Shown in pieces: positions 1 through 13,133 of a stretch of 64,000 bases of DNA. A model generated the notes under the pieces. The model searched no databases and had not been told where the DNA came from. It saw nothing but the letters and a program-made list of their open reading frames with translations. Source of the DNA: Syncephalis fuscata (lineage: Eukaryota > Zoopagomycota > Zoopagomycetes > Zoopagales > Piptocephalidaceae); contig JAHLTZ010000014.1 of NCBI GenBank assembly GCA_025786725.1, positions 372,001-436,000 on the forward strand, written 5' to 3'. The translations under genes were made by a program, and so were the position numbers. The first letter of the stretch is position 1; every line of letters begins with the position of its first letter.

Positions 1-619
1 ATCCACAAGGGTATGCCACACAAATTCTACCATGGGTAAGTGTTATAATTGTAACTGTAGCTAGTAGGATGCGATAAAAGTCAAATGGACTGTATACTGC
101 GCCACTATTGAATAGTGTTTGTTAATCAAAATACGAAATATTATTATTGATTAACAAACTATTTAAGTAATTGATCAAGCAATTAAGCAATAATGAAACG
201 ATTTACTAATTCTATGACTATAGTCGCACTGGTGTCGTCTACAATGTGACCAAGTCGGCTGTCGGCATCATTGTTAACAAGCGCGTTGGTGGTCGTTTCC
301 TCGAGAAGCGCGTCAACATCCGCATTGAGCACATCAGACACTCCAAGTGCCGCGATGACTTCCTTCGTCGTGTTAAGGAGAACGCCGCCGCTAAGGCCGC
401 CGCCAAGGCTGCTGGCGTCAAGGTTAACGTCAAGCGCCAGCCCGCCCAGCCACGCGAGGCTCGCTTTGTCTCTGGTAACCACACCAGCCCAATCACTGTT
501 GCTCCAATCCCATACGAGAGTAAGTAATGTCGATAATGACTGAAAGCATTGTAATTTGATTTAACTAACCATAACTGTTTTATTTGTTTATTTATTTGTT
601 ATATTTAGCCCTTTTGTAA
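1..619 (+). CDS. RPL21: 60S ribosomal protein eL21 (5' partial)
   Basis: Structural protein of the large cytosolic ribosomal subunit. The window opens inside the gene, so roughly the first 50 residues are missing. Three exons are visible: 1-35 ([10 protein letters not shown]), 224-519 and 609-619. Donors are GTAAGT and acceptors TATAG and TTTAG. Joined, they read through the diagnostic eL21 stretch [12 protein letters not shown] and the basic [15 protein letters not shown] segment, followed by an Ala/Lys-rich tail and ending ETLL. The last coding exon encodes only four codons including the stop. The frame is intact across both joins. Identity is secure because this family is highly conserved; only the N-terminal exons lie outside the window. 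Confidence 0.97.
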
Positions 620-711
620 GCGGTTGTATGTTTGACAGCGCAGATCATTTGATAAACCGCATTTACTGTGGACATTTTATTAAACAAGTGCAAACAACAT
701 GATGTTTATGT

Positions 712-815
712 GTATATATATATGTATGTGTGTGTGTGTATGTGTGTGGATGCAAACAATAGCAAATTAGCACGCATGAATCTATCTATTTATCTATTTA
801 TCTATTTATATAGAT
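712..815. repeat. Short microsatellites (TA/TG and TCTATTTA repeats)
   Basis: Between eL21 and APC5 there is a run of alternating TA/TG near 712-750, followed by several TCTATTTA-type repeats near 780-812. The convergent eL21 and APC5 3' ends flank it. It is simple-sequence DNA in shared 3' flanking sequence; no gene is seen in it. Confidence 0.7.
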
Positions 816-849
816 ATACACGGGAAAGAAGTGGTCAGTATATAGACAT

Positions 850-3557
850 TCATGGATAAGTAGCGGATAATTGCTGTAAACGACGGGCAATATTATCGCG
901 TTTTTTAAATAAACCGCGTGCATGAAATAGGATACATTGAAGATAGAGTGCTTCATTAAGCATATCGCGATCATCTAATATTGTAAATACTGCAAAAATA
1001 ATAAGTACTTTTGTTTCTTTTTTCTTTATACGTATTTATCATTATTATAATTTATTTTACCTTTTTGTGCTCGTTCCAATAATCCACCGGCAGTAATTAA
1101 TGCTTTGTTGAAATCGGATGTTGTATCGGCTGTTTTAGACGGCGACAATGCTGTGCCATTGCTATTATCGTGATCAATTCCTGCACACGATAACAACAAA
1201 CGTGCTTCCACCAGATAGAAAAGCCCCAAGGTTGATTGATCGGTCGATTGTGCACACTAATGAATCGATGGTTATATATTATAGCTGTTATATTGGAATG
1301 GCTATTTAAGATTGAATCAATACAAACACGACTTACCTCAGCAGCGATATCTTGAACCATGCGAGCAACCACTGTTTGATTGCCCATGCCCATAAGATTA
1401 AGAGAAAGACAAATAGAAAGTGTAAAACTAAGTAGATTGCCTGGTAGATTGACTGTGTGTGCCGGCACTTGATGGTATAGCTGGTGACATAGAGCGATCT
1501 CTGGTACACTTGCTTTCTACTATATTGATTAATACTGTTTGTTCAAATCGTATATAGCTATTGTTATTTTAATAGTACCTGGAAACAAGCAGCTACTTGT
1601 GCTTGCCATATACGTTGGGCATTTGGCAGTTGAAGATGTGCCAAGTTTGTTGGATTAGGATTAGCACACTATTAATTGTATAATTATTTATAAAGCCAAT
1701 TAATATACCATAAAGGGTATGCATTCTTCAGTTCAACACTTACTTCGTGTAGACGACCCAGTTCAAATGCCAACTGGTTAATGACTAATGGTATGATGCT
1801 TTCACGTTCTATCGATGAATGTGTCGGATCTTTGTAAAATGATATGTATAATTGGATACACTGAGCTATTAATTGCTCCCATGATAGATTCTACGTGACA
1901 CTGATAGTTAGCTTATTTAAACAGCTATAATCATAATATATTACCTCGGGTGCATTTTGTATACACTGACGTAACCAGTATTTTAAATTGTACGAATGAT
2001 CAGTATTACCAACTACATTATAATTGGGATTGGGATTACTGTTATATAGTAATGTAATAAAATAAATTACCATTTTGATTTGATGAATTATTAAATGCTG
2101 ACATGTGAGACTAGAATTATTATTATTATTAATGACAATAGTATACAGAATAGTAATAATAATAACTTACACGAGGTGGATACAAATAATCAACATTTGG
2201 TTCAGGAAGATTGGTCAATAATGTTTGTGCTCTAAAGTCAATATATCAACATTATTATTATTATTATTCATTGTTGTAAATACGTAATAATTATTACTTA
2301 CTTTTCAGCCAAATGTAATCCTTCTTCATCATGATTGTCTCTAAATACCATTGTTGCTTCCTACATATTATTTATATAGTCTATTTATTCAAATACTGTT
2401 TGGCTTATTATATTACCTTTAGCATAGCCGCTCCATTAGATTGGCATAGAGCAACGTTAAGAGCAGCAATGGCATACCAGCTATTAATTCATTTATTCAT
2501 TCAGTGGAGTAATTACAAATATGCCATAATAATCACCTGCCAAATCGCCAATGATCATAGTCAAAATAACGATAAAATATATCAGCAGCACCGTAATAAT
2601 CCCTCCGTTGAAGCAGACCTAACACAGCTTTGGCCATGACTTTACCTGTAGGTTTTGACGTGATTTTTGATTCATCCTGACTTAAACTAGCTGGGCTATT
2701 AATCGAATGGATTTTAATGATGATGATTATTACTATGACTGTATTCTATCTTTTCATACCTTGTTAGTCCTAAAAGTTCATCAGGTAATTTGGCAATATT
2801 CTGAAGTAGATAGGATATGCCATGGATGGTAAGATGACGGTACTCGGTAGTGAGATAAAGTGCAAAACTTCCTAAAGGACTGCGCTGATGCTATCCACAC
2901 AGTAGTTGATGTCAAATATCATAATGGTTATTGTTGTACTCTATCGTATCTACGCTACACTTGCCAATAACTAATTTTGATACAAGAAATTAATATTAAA
3001 CATAATCAAATGACTTCAATCTATATTACCTGATGAGGGACTCCGCCAAAGATTTCTACAGTTTCGCGGCTTATTGGACAAATAGGTGATATGGGTATCA
3101 ATATGCCAATTGCTTATAATGGCCAATATTAGTTTATGGATCAAATGTATTAATTACAATAACTATACGCTCACTTCTGTTATATACCTACCTTCAATAA
3201 GTTTATCAAGCTCAAACGGACTCTTAAGACGTTCAAACTTTAGGATATTCGTTAGCTATAGTTTATAGTGCCTATAGATTCATTCTCTACCTGTTCCAAT
3301 ATTTCTGTCTTTAATTCTTGCCCATGCATTAGCTTTCCCAATTTTCGCCATAATTTGACTGAATTATACTGTTCGTCATGAGCCTCCTAGAACATAGTAT
3401 ATTTACTATGAACACACAATTAATAACTAACGTAGTAACTTACCGCTACTTCTTCAATAAGAATACTGAATAGCTCGGGATCACGTGTAGCCACAGTTGA
3501 TTTCCAACCGTACACGGAGAGCAGTGTGCTCAGTACAATTTGGTGACAAGTTAACAT
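850..3557 (-). CDS. APC5: Anaphase-promoting complex subunit 5 (TPR protein)
   Basis: Scaffold subunit of the APC/C ubiquitin ligase, which drives mitotic exit. About 16 short exons can be chained on the minus strand in one open frame, from ATG at 3557 (MLTCHQIVLSTLL) to TGA at 850-852. Exon 1 is 3444-3557 with a GTAAGT donor. The best recognition signal is the mid-protein APC5/TPR segment: GLLQRRDYYGAADIFYRYFD followed by WYAIAALNVAL and an EEGLHLA helix. A TPR-like C-terminal end (LYLQCILFHARGLFKKRD) follows. An Asn-rich linker with two closely spaced introns lies around 1990-2110. Estimated length is about 550 residues, shorter than human APC5, as is usual in fungi. Exon ends inside the Asn-rich part are less certain than the rest. 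Confidence 0.78.
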
Positions 3558-4252
3558 TATCAAACAATAAAAAGCGTTTATACGTGTGTGTGTTTTGTTT
3601 TGTCCATAAAACTATTGATGTGGTCTAATGTTTACTTGATCGATATAAAGACTTGACTCATTATAGATTACACGCTTGATTCGATGCTCTTTAATTCTAC
3701 TTTTTTGTACTGAAGAACTTTAATAAATACAGTTAGGACTAAATACAGCGGTTTTGAATATGGTGCAATTAGTATATAATAAAACGATACACAATATTAT
3801 AAATATACAATAAGAAATAGCGATCATTAGTATTAAAGTTGTGGTATATATAATTCAATGAATGAGCTGAGAAAAGTATATTAAAACATATAACGAATGT
3901 GCTGTGTTTATTATATTATAGAATAATATATAGCAAAGTAACACAAACATGCCAATAATTAAACCTTTATTACATATAATGACTGGTGGTCAGCAGTAAA
4001 GCAATCTAAGCACAACTGGTGTGTTCAAGATATCAGTCTCAATAATATGGCCAATCTGTTGATCTAGTATCAATTAGTTGGATATTCCGCAAAAGGCAAT
4101 ATCTTTTACAACCAGCATTTGACCTATTCGTAAATTCTAATGGATGTTTCAGCTAATGCAGTTTTCGACTAGTTGTGACAATGTACTACCAACGAGTTGC
4201 ATTGAGGTGCATCTATTCAGCCGTGCATGCATTTAATACCGCATGGCTTATT
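3558..4252. other. Intergenic, APC5 promoter side
   Basis: About 700 bp of AT-rich sequence between the divergent APC5 start and the secreted ten-cysteine gene. It should hold the APC5 promoter. I see no conserved ORF, RNA gene or repeat in it. Confidence 0.6.
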
Positions 4253-4259
4253 TATAAAA
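4253..4259 (+). promoter_or_regulatory. TATA box of ten-cysteine gene 1
   Basis: TATAAAA lies 76 bp upstream of the ATG at 4329. The paralogue at 56145 has the same hexamer at nearly the same distance (56070-56076), which supports it as a true core promoter element. Confidence 0.6.
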
Positions 4260-4328
4260 CGGCCCTGATTTACCACCAACTTCCTATTTTCCTATCAAAT
4301 CATCTTATTTCATATCTATCTACTCACT

Positions 4329-5054
4329 ATGTTTTTTTCGTTGAAAACAATTATTCCACTCTTAGCCATTGTGGGTGCAGCCATGGCACAGACATCAAAT
4401 ACCAACAGTACCATGCTCACCAAATTCATAATTTCAGATCTTTCAGATAGCTGTAGAAAAGCGATAAACAGCACTGATGTAGTACCGGAGTGCTTTGAGT
4501 CTTTACCAAATGCCCAAAAGTCTGGTTCATTCAAATCCGTTTGTGAGGCACCTATCGACGGTGCCACCAATCATATTTGCACAAATGATCAAGTTAGTAA
4601 GGTACTCGATACGCTTGAGAACTCGTGCAAAGACGAGTTGGAGAAAAATTGGACGTCAATCCTTGCAGCTTACTACCAATGGCTGATCTACCCACTAAAC
4701 GTAGAGATTACTTGCACAAAAGATACCGATGGCTCGTATTGCATTGAAAAACTGAACAATGCTACTGAAGCGGAGCAATGCCAAAAATGTGGGCGTTCTG
4801 TTACTGAATTAGCACTCAAGTGGAAACCTATTCGCTCACCCTCGTTTATTAAAGAGATGCTTGATAAACAAAAGGAATCCATTAATAAGGCGGCAGAAAT
4901 GTGCAATATCACTGTCAGCAATGCATCGTCTTCATCTACAGGCTCCAATGGTTCCTCATCCTCATTTACAGGATCCAGCCACTATATCTTCAGTGCTGCT
5001 ACGATTGGATCGACGGCCTTTGTTGTAGTTAGTGCAATGTTATTTAATATTTAG
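4329..5054 (+). CDS. Secreted ten-cysteine protein, GPI-like tail (copy 1)
   Basis: Single-exon gene for a 241-residue protein of unknown function. Residues 1-20 form a signal peptide ending AMAQ. The body carries ten cysteines in the order C, C, C, C, C, C, C, CxxC, C, with shared motifs VCEAPIDG, HICTNDQ, ENSCKDELEK and CQKC. A Ser/Gly-rich spacer follows from about residue 198, then a C-terminal hydrophobic segment (FVVVSAMLFNI) without a charged tail, which is the form of a GPI-anchor signal. Two paralogues lie at 54114 and 56145. The gene stands alone among intron-rich genes and is itself intronless. I infer a surface-anchored or secreted, lineage-restricted protein and assign no function. 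Confidence 0.85.
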   Translation: MFFSLKTIIPLLAIVGAAMAQTSNTNSTMLTKFIISDLSDSCRKAINSTDVVPECFESLPNAQKSGSFKSVCEAPIDGATNHICTNDQVSKVLDTLENSCKDELEKNWTSILAAYYQWLIYPLNVEITCTKDTDGSYCIEKLNNATEAEQCQKCGRSVTELALKWKPIRSPSFIKEMLDKQKESINKAAEMCNITVSNASSSSTGSNGSSSSFTGSSHYIFSAATIGSTAFVVVSAMLFNI

Positions 5055-6123
5055 CTTTTTAATAAGTTAAACTGCTGTGTTCTATTTTTGATATGACTGC
5101 TATCGAAGATATTACCCAGTATAAAATGTATACTCAGTTTTACTATTTCGTTTGTTTCTATTTCTATTAAAAACATATCTATAAACTATGGTTCCAAATG
5201 TCTTTTTTAATTCGTTCTGCTGTGCTCATTATTTACAAATAGTATGTTTTATGGTATATCGGTGTTACCATTGTATATTCAAATAAACATTGTAGTTCGA
5301 AATCACTAGATATGCGCATACTAATATCTGTACGTTTGTTGCATGCAATTGGCCAATTCAAGTTAGTTTTGATAGCATCAACGATTGAGCCGAATATTTT
5401 ATTATTAGAAATGCTATTGTGGTCATATCAAAAGCAATAGTATTTTTAGACAAGTTGTTTGTAAGTTAAACAAGCTATTCATTCATGTAACTATAATGTG
5501 GTGTTAAATCGAATGCATGGAAATCCATCAGTGTAACTTTATTGTTAAGAAACTATAGCTGGTTTATGCAAAACAGTGTCCATCTGTAAAAAGTGCAAAT
5601 CTAGTGCACTAGTCTTGCTGTTGTATCGACGTTAGGAAGTGTCTGAAATGCACGCAGATACTAGGATTGAGTTTGTTGGCGAAAACAGCAACAAAGACAT
5701 AGCAGTACATTAGCACTGTTGTTGTAGAACCAATAGATTTAGTTTGCATCGTATAAGCGAGTTGTGTAATAATACAGTACGCATTAATGGATGGATTTTA
5801 CTACATATTTACTGGATGATAATACTATCGCGTCATCTATCTAATTGTCGAGCCAATTGAAGCAAAATTATGTTACATGCTATCACATCATCGATATGTT
5901 GGTATAAGTATGATTTAAGCCATCATGTGAGCATGTTGTTGCTGACTCGCATTGCACGTTAATGATATAAAATATAAAAAACAGTATATTGGTATTTCTG
6001 CATAATTATATGTTTAAATAGACTATAAATGTACACAGCTAACCAGTGGTACCAGCATCACACTCTGCTGCCTACCCATTACTACCGCACTCTGTTGTCT
6101 GCTCTATTTGCTTGTCTTCATAA
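5055..6123. other. Intergenic, AT-rich
   Basis: About 1.1 kb after the ten-cysteine gene. The first 100 bp are presumably its 3' UTR. No conserved coding or RNA gene is recognisable. Confidence 0.6.
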
Positions 6124-6240
6124 ATCAATATCAATACGAAGCTTTCTATTGCCATTGACTGCTCCATCATCATGGCCTTTATGGTCAATACAGCCATTGT
6201 GGATACTAAGTCAGTTCTAGCCCTTTGTAGTATGTTATAA
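6124..6240 (+). other. Dispersed hydrophobic mini-ORF element, copy A
   Basis: A 39-codon open stretch (TKLSIAIDCSIIMAFMV then NTAIVDTKSVL) ending at TAA 6238-6240. It is homologous to segments at 37375-37498 (minus) and 41015-41140 (minus). Differences from copy C are largely conservative hydrophobic replacements or third-position changes, as in a coding signal-peptide-like segment. No in-frame ATG precedes it: TAA lies directly upstream in the same frame, so any start would have to be spliced in. It is followed by an 80-bp-type repeat, as copy C is. It could be a relic gene end or part of a transposable unit. Confidence 0.5.
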
Positions 6241-6289
6241 TTATGATTGAAATAACTAGCTATTTATTAACTAACGTTTTATATAAATC

Positions 6290-6690
6290 TAACGTTGCTA
6301 GCTCATAAGCTGTATTGTATATTAGTTTGTTATGTGATATTTAGTTTGTTATGCTTTTAATACCCTGTATTAACAGTTAGCAAGTAACTTGTTAGATTAA
6401 TCAGCTATGTGCTAAATACATGTTATACATCATTATGTTTAATGATTTCTACCAACAAGTCGTAAATGCAATTGTATATTAATTAAACATGCATTAATTA
6501 CAAGCTATAGACCATGTATGTTTAATAATTTGTATAATAGTTGGTAAGTGGCATTGTATATCAACCAACTATCCACTAAACATATACCATATAGTTCATG
6601 CGCTTAATAACAATATAAGAGGCTGTAAGTGGTATTGCATGCTACGGTTCATACGTTAATTATGTAAAATACGCTGTACATATTTATAAA
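6290..6690 (+). repeat. Degenerate ~80-bp tandem repeats downstream of copy A
   Basis: Diverged units containing a GTAAGTGG(T/C)ATTGTATAT core, an inner CTAAACATAT-type part and a TTAATAA-type part recur with a period near 80 bp. The reverse complement of the array at 39985-40985 has the same core (GTAAGTGATATTGTATATTA), so both belong to one minisatellite family. Boundaries are approximate. Confidence 0.5.
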
Positions 6691-7169
6691 TACAGTCTAA
6701 TAGAGTCTCCTAAGACATTGCCAATGCCAATGTGATTGGACTGCTACTTTGATATATTTTATGTATACGTTCAGCAGCAAGCAAGACCATTTGGCAACTG
6801 CCATTTATTCTGTTTACATTTATTTGCAATCATGCCATAAAAATTCTTTAAATTATCACCATCATACAGTTAGAGCGCTATTATATCAGCATTAGCATAA
6901 TAACGGTCCTTAGTTTTCAGTAACTGAACAGCACATTCTGCTATTTACATTATTGTTAAACATTGCGCACTTGGCACATTTACATCGTTAAATATGCTAA
7001 TATCTAGCTTGAGTAATTAATAAGTTAGCTATTGAGTGAAATCAATGCGTGCAATTGTTAATAATATTTAATTTTAATAAATTAAATTGATTACTATCAA
7101 TTAAAATTTTTTTAAAAAAAACTATTTAATCTTTTTTTCTTCTTTTACAACATATTTGTGTCATTAGCC
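6691..7169. other. Intergenic, UTP21 promoter
   Basis: AT-rich region with T- and A-rich tracts near 7060-7140 just before the UTP21 start. I see no gene in it. Confidence 0.5.
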
Positions 7170-10100
7170 ATGGTGTCCAGAACAAAAAAAGTTCGTACTG
7201 CAACGAATAAGGTTGGAGAAGAGGGAAATGCACCTGCCGAGCAGCATACCTCGCTATTCCAGCCGTTTAGAGCGATTGGTTATGTTACTCGTGACATTCC
7301 ATTCAGTCTACAGGCACGCGGGCAAACTTACTTTATGACAACATGTCTCGATCGCAGTTTCCAAATCTATAATGTAAGTTTATTGTAAGACAGCTAGCTT
7401 TATATTGACCATTGAATCTAACCACTCGTTGAATTAGTGCGATAAACTAATTACTGTGCTTGTTGGTAAATATAAACCCATCCCATATACTACTTTATTT
7501 GTAGATATTAACAGTAGCTCAATTGGATAGGTCCTACTATTGACCAGCCCATTAGCTGTGTTGCTGCTCAGAACGACTTTACTTTTGTTGGATGCAATTC
7601 TAGCATATTGGTATACGAAAGAGTTAGCCAGGTAAGTACTATTATAAATTGCTGATTTTTAATGTACTTGCAGTATTCCTAACAAATATCATACGAATAG
7701 GTCAAACAGCTTGAAATTCCTTCAAAGGCCGAAGTACGCCAATTGCTACCATTTGGTGATTTTCTAGTTGGTATTTATGCTGATAATGTAGTGAGAACCT
7801 GGAAACTCAGTGAAGATCGTAAGTGACATACTACAACAATATTGTTTAAATGATTAAATATTGTTGTGTATTGTAGAGATCATATCTGAACTGTCATTTG
7901 ATCGACGTGAATTTGCCATTTCAACAATTATTCATCCAAGTACTTATTTGAACAAGTTACTTTTGGCCAGTGAGCAAGGTGGCATGGAACTCTGGAATAT
8001 TGCTACCGGGTAAGTGTTTATCATTTAACTATTATACTACTTACACTGCCGTACAGAAAGCTCGTTTATAAGTTTAAATCGTTTAATGCTGGTATTACCT
8101 GTCTTGCACAATCGCCAGTAGTTGACGTTGTAGCCATTGGTATGGATGATGGTACAACACTGCTACACAATGCACGTCTTGATGAATCGGTTCTTTCGGT
8201 CAAACAAGAGGGCCGTGTTACTAGCATTGCTTTCCGTACAGGTATGTACACACTAGATAGCCATAGTAATACTGCAATCATATACTTATAATGACTACAG
8301 ACGAGGCACAAATGATGGCTATTGGTAATGCCACCGGCGATATTACGCTATGGGATTTGGAGCATCGCCGACTTGTTCACACAATGGCTGATGTGCATGA
8401 CGGTCAAGTACATCTTCAATTTCTTAATGGACAGCCAATTCTTATGTCAACCGGTATTAATTCAATTAAGGTAAGACAATGAAGTTTATTGCTTAATACC
8501 GTTCACTTATTCTAATGATAGCAATGGATCTTTGACGGACCTGAAGATGCCGCACCTCGTCTACTAAGATCCCGAGGTGGCCATAGTCTTCCACCAACAC
8601 TAATTAGATCCTATGACACTGATGGCAATTTCATTCTATCGGCCAGTAAAGATCGTTCACTACGTGTGCTATCTACACGTCGTGACCGACAATGCACCGA
8701 ATTGTCACAAGGTAATACTTTTATGTATCCAATACATCTACCAACAGCCACTAATATATAAAAATAGGTTCAGTTACTAAGAATGCCCAACGGTTAAACA
8801 CCAAGACAGAGGAATTGAAGTTAACACCAGTCATTGCCCTTGATACTTGTAAGCACTATTAGTATAATGGATGATATAAATGAGTGATTAACATATATTG
8901 CTACAATCTAGGTGAACTCAAACAGCACCACTGGGACAATATTGTCACTGCTCATTTGAATGGTCAAGAGGCACATTCGTGGTCATTCCAACGACGAGCC
9001 ATTGGACAGCACCGATTCCAGACCCGTGATCAGTCCTCCATTAAGGTAGCGTGTTGTAGTTAGTCGATATAATTATAGTAACTGATGCTTTAATGGTCTA
9101 TATATTATAGTCGGTCACATTAAGTGCTTGTGGTAATTTTGTCTTCTTTGGTTTGACTTCCGGTGCCATTGAGATGTACAATACACAATCCGGTATATTC
9201 CGACGAGCATTGACCGGTGATCATGGTAAGTGTTGGTGTAATACAAGATTATTTGAGCAAATGGCATAACTATTTAATAATAGGCCATAAGAAATCAGTC
9301 ACAAGTATTGCTTCTGATTCCATCAATCATTCAATTTATTCAACTTCATTGGATGGCACAGTTAAGGTAGTTGGCAATGGTATCAACCTAATCGTATGTT
9401 TTGCTAATTGTTATTATTCTGCCTCAATAGTTCTGGTCATTTAGTACGGGTGAACTACAGTATACATTACCTATCGAATCGCCCATTACTGGCATGTGTA
9501 TCAATCGCGAAAATGAACTGTTGGTCATTGCTTCAGACGATCTATGTCTAAGAGTTATTGATGCACAGACCCGCCGTGTTGTACGAGAATTCCACGGCCA
9601 TACGAATCGTATCACCGATTTTGTAAGTATTTACATTGTTTATAACCATTAACACTGACATTAATATTATTAATGTAGGTATTTTCTCCCGATGGTCGCT
9701 GGATTGTATCGGCATCATTGGATGGCACTATACGTACATGGGATCTATCAACAGGTCATCTAATTGACTGGTTTGCCACCGAACAGGTATGTGTCAGTCT
9801 AGCATTTATGCCAGACAGTGCAATGTTAGCCACAGCACATGTTGATCACCTTGGCGTCTTTTTATGGTAAGTAATTATTTTATTTTAATTAGATTTAGCT
9901 AATAACTATTGATAATGATAATAAAGGGCAAATCGGGCACATTATATGAACATACCATTGCGCCGTATTCCTGCCTCAGAGCCATGCCGACTTCAATTGC
10001 CAAGTGTATCAAGTTCATTGGCCGAAGCAGGTAATTAGAACATTATACTGCATAAACAGTTTGATAAGCAATTGACTGACTAGAAATATAATATAGATCA

Positions 10101-10999
10101 GCCTGAATACTTGCCAATAACATCTGACACAAGTATTGGCTATGTGACGCCTGAACAGCTTGTATCTGATATGGTCACGCTATCAAGTGTACCACAATCA
10201 ATCTGGCAACGCCTATTACATTTGGATACCATTAAAGTAAATATATCATAGATTCAATGTTATTACTAGATACTTATTTATTGATTTAGAAACGAAATAG
10301 GCCAAAGCAGCCGGTCAAGGCGCCTAAAAGCACACCATTTTTCCTACAAACCGAGCTTGATGAAACTGGCCCACGGTTTGTTCCAACACAATCTGTTGAT
10401 GATAATGAGACATCATCGAATGTACTTCGACTAGGCCATCTTCAGCCAACCACCGAGTTGGGCCATTTATTACGTCAGGCTGAGGAATCCAATTCTATTA
10501 CATGTAAGTTGTGTTATTGGTAATATTATTATGACAAATTAACTAATTAAATATTGATTTATTATAATGCATTTTATTCATTAACTCGTACTTCCATTTA
10601 CACATACACACCACACACACGCACGCTAATAATGTAATAACCATAACAACAAACAAACACTATTTAGATACAGCGGCCATAGAACATCTTCAAGGACTTA
10701 ATCCATCAGGTGTAGATTTCGCCATTCGATCTCTTAGTCCAATGGATGACTGCAAAGAATTGGAACTATTTCTTGCGGCTATTCATGAACAAATGCAAGC
10801 TAAAAGAAACTTTGACGCACTCGAGGCATATCTTAATGTATTTCTCAAGATCCATTCCGATCTTGTATTGGTTTCGGATTCATTATCCATACAATTACAA
10901 AAAATCAAATCGCTACGCGAGGCAGAATGGTCACAAATCGAAGATCTATTTCAGAATGCCTTGTGTCTAGTGGATTTTGGACGAAATGTGTTTGCCTAG
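7170..10999 (+). CDS. UTP21: U3 snoRNP WD-repeat protein Utp21 (WDR36)
   Basis: Component of the small-subunit processome needed for 18S rRNA processing in the nucleolus. I chose ATG 7170 because it opens the family N-terminus (LFQPFRAIGYVTRDIPFSLQ). About 15 exons with GTAAGT donors follow, including TGCDK-type joins that keep frame. Repeated WD signatures are visible (GDITLWDLEH near 8340; SIYSTSLDGTVK near 9340; GRWIVSASLDGTIRTWDLS near 9700). The last exon (10668-10999) encodes the Utp21-specific C-terminal helical domain, from AAIEHLQGLNPSGVDFAIRS to FGRNVFA. Stop is TAG 10997-10999. It converges with the RIM2 gene, leaving only 53 bp between stop codons. Length and domain order match the family. 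Confidence 0.93.
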
Positions 11000-11052
11000 T
11001 AGAAATGACCGTCTAAGCAGTCGTGTTGTCGTTGTCATTGTTGTTACTGCGG

Positions 11053-12639
11053 CTACATATCGTTATCTTCGTTGGTGTCGACTATTTGGATAGAGTTTTT
11101 TGATCGGGCCGTGGCCAGGATTGCTTCGTAGCATAAAAACATAATGGCCGCATTGGGTACAACACGTAGTAGATGTGCGGGCAATCCACCGTAGAGTGCA
11201 GTAAAACCTTCTTCACGCCATATTGTCATAAATGTCGAGGCGAGTCCGTGGTATTTCCGCTGCGAGACTTCTCGTAATCGCGTTCGTACCACCTAAATAA
11301 CCATTAAAATGTCAGTGTCTACTTTATACGTTATATAATGGGAAAAACCTACTTCATGAGGATATGTGCTTAGAGCAGCGCATAGTTTGGCTACTGCTGC
11401 TGCACCTAACATCTCAAGCCAATCTATATTCATTGTCAGCGCAGTATTAGATTAGTATGATGAGTCTATATATTTTACTACTATTCTACTTACGTTCATT
11501 ATTATCAGTGGCAGCCATTGATTCGGCCTTTCTTGCATGACGATCACGTACAAATTTCTTGCATCGTTCATAGAGTACCCACTGTATAGCACCTTCTGTA
11601 ACACCTATTACATGTAGTTACAAGGATAACGGTTAATGATATTATATTCATTCGTAATTATTCTACACTTACCTAGATAGGATGCACTTAGACCGCGGTA
11701 TAAACCACGAATACCTTCATTGCGTACAACTTGTACCACACAATCCAAGCTATTTTTATATGTTCGAGCAGTGGTGGATGAATTACTTGCTTGTAGTTGC
11801 ATTCGTGTTTTGACAAGCCAAATTGGATTGGTTAGAGTTGCCGTGCAAATACCTAGCATAGAACAAATTAGAAAACACGTATGAATATTAGTATATCTAC
11901 TTATTGGTAAATTCGTTACTTACCGGCTGTTGATGCTGCAGTCAAATGAATTAGACTTGATTCTTGACCACCGTTCATATTCGTTAAAAACTGTTTGCCA
12001 TTACCGTAGACGGCAAATTGAATCGCTCTAACAAGAAATAATTAATCTAATTGTATCTTTAATAAAACATTTAATTTATCGTTTACCAACCTTGATGGAA
12101 TCACTCCTACTAAATTGGGCCCTAATCCTTTAAATAATGCGGCAAATCCTTCTTGACGATAAAATGATCTAATATACCACATAAATATTTATACGGCGTA
12201 TAAATCAGATTAAATCCACTTACGTTAATATATGGCCAATATCGACGAATGGTGTTAATGGTCGTATAAGAAATGGTAAACGGCTAACTGTTGCTGTATG
12301 TTTATATAAAGAACTCTATAGAATTACCGTTAATAAACACAAGCATGTAATTCAAGTCATTTATAGCTAGAACAAATGAATTAAAAATAGCTTACCTGCA
12401 TTCGTGTCTTGACTACTTCAAGCGGACACGTTAAAACGGCACCGGCTGTACCGCCCACACTATAAATATACCATTATATCAGCTACTATACATGATTGAA
12501 CTGAACATATCCGTGCCACTTACCCTCCAGCAATGAAATGGAGCCATGGCTGCGGCTGTACCGTCTCTTGTATTTGTAGCCGTCTATTGTCCTTGTTAAG
12601 CATTGCTGCTGGTAAACGTCGATCGGAAAGTGTCGCCAT
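11053..12639 (-). CDS. RIM2: Mitochondrial pyrimidine nucleotide carrier (Rim2/SLC25A33-36 type)
   Basis: Inner-membrane solute carrier predicted to exchange pyrimidine nucleotides into mitochondria. ATG is at 12639 (MATLSDRRLP) and stop TAG at 11053-11055. Exon 1 ends WLHFIAGG at a GTAAGT donor. The three carrier repeats each show the Px(D/E)xx(K/R)x(R/K) signature: PLEVVKTRM, PIWLVKTRM and a third of the form PHEVVRTRLRE. The sequence GPNLVGVIPSRAIQF after repeat 1 and a C-terminal RVVPNAAIMFLCYEA fit the Rim2 branch better than other carriers; the substrate itself is inferred. About eight exons. The gene diverges from SED5 across about 490 bp. Confidence 0.88.
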
Positions 12640-13133
12640 GGCGTAACCGGGAAAAAAAGAAATAACAAACAAATTTGGCGGTATTCATTTATTTTTATTT
12701 TATTTTATACACTGAGACTGTATCGGCCCTATCTTGATATCCTCATAGTAATAATTGTTATTGTTATCACAACATGTTAAATAGATTGCTGATTTATTCA
12801 AACACTTATTACTGTTATTACAATAACCATTACACTAATTAAAATGCTCTGCATAATTAACTAAATATCCACCAATAATGATTAAACAGGTAAAATGGTA
12901 TATTTTATCGTCGATTTGCACAGTGCCAGTCATTAACATCATTCCCCAGTTTACCCACTCAGAACTATTAACCTTTTACAGTCTCAGTAGAATAGAGACA
13001 ATGACCCTGTTCTAACATACTCTCTTTCTACCACCTATCTATCTCTTTCCTTCTATCTCTTTCCTTTCTTTCTGACTCTTGTAGTTTTTTGTTAGTAGCA
13101 GTATCTGCTCATCCGTTCCCTTTCAACCAAGCG
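12640..13133. promoter_or_regulatory. Divergent promoter region RIM2 / SED5
   Basis: This 494-bp region lies between two divergent start codons. It is AT-rich near RIM2 and becomes a pyrimidine-rich TCTATC/CTTTC tract (about 13015-13085) just upstream of the SED5 ATG, a common fungal promoter feature. No discrete factor site is assigned. Confidence 0.55.

Noticed and set aside
2043-2110. Frame break in the Asn-rich part of APC5
   Set aside because: Choosing the acceptor AATGTAG restores the frame (VGNTDHSYNLKYW), so alternative splice choice explains it.
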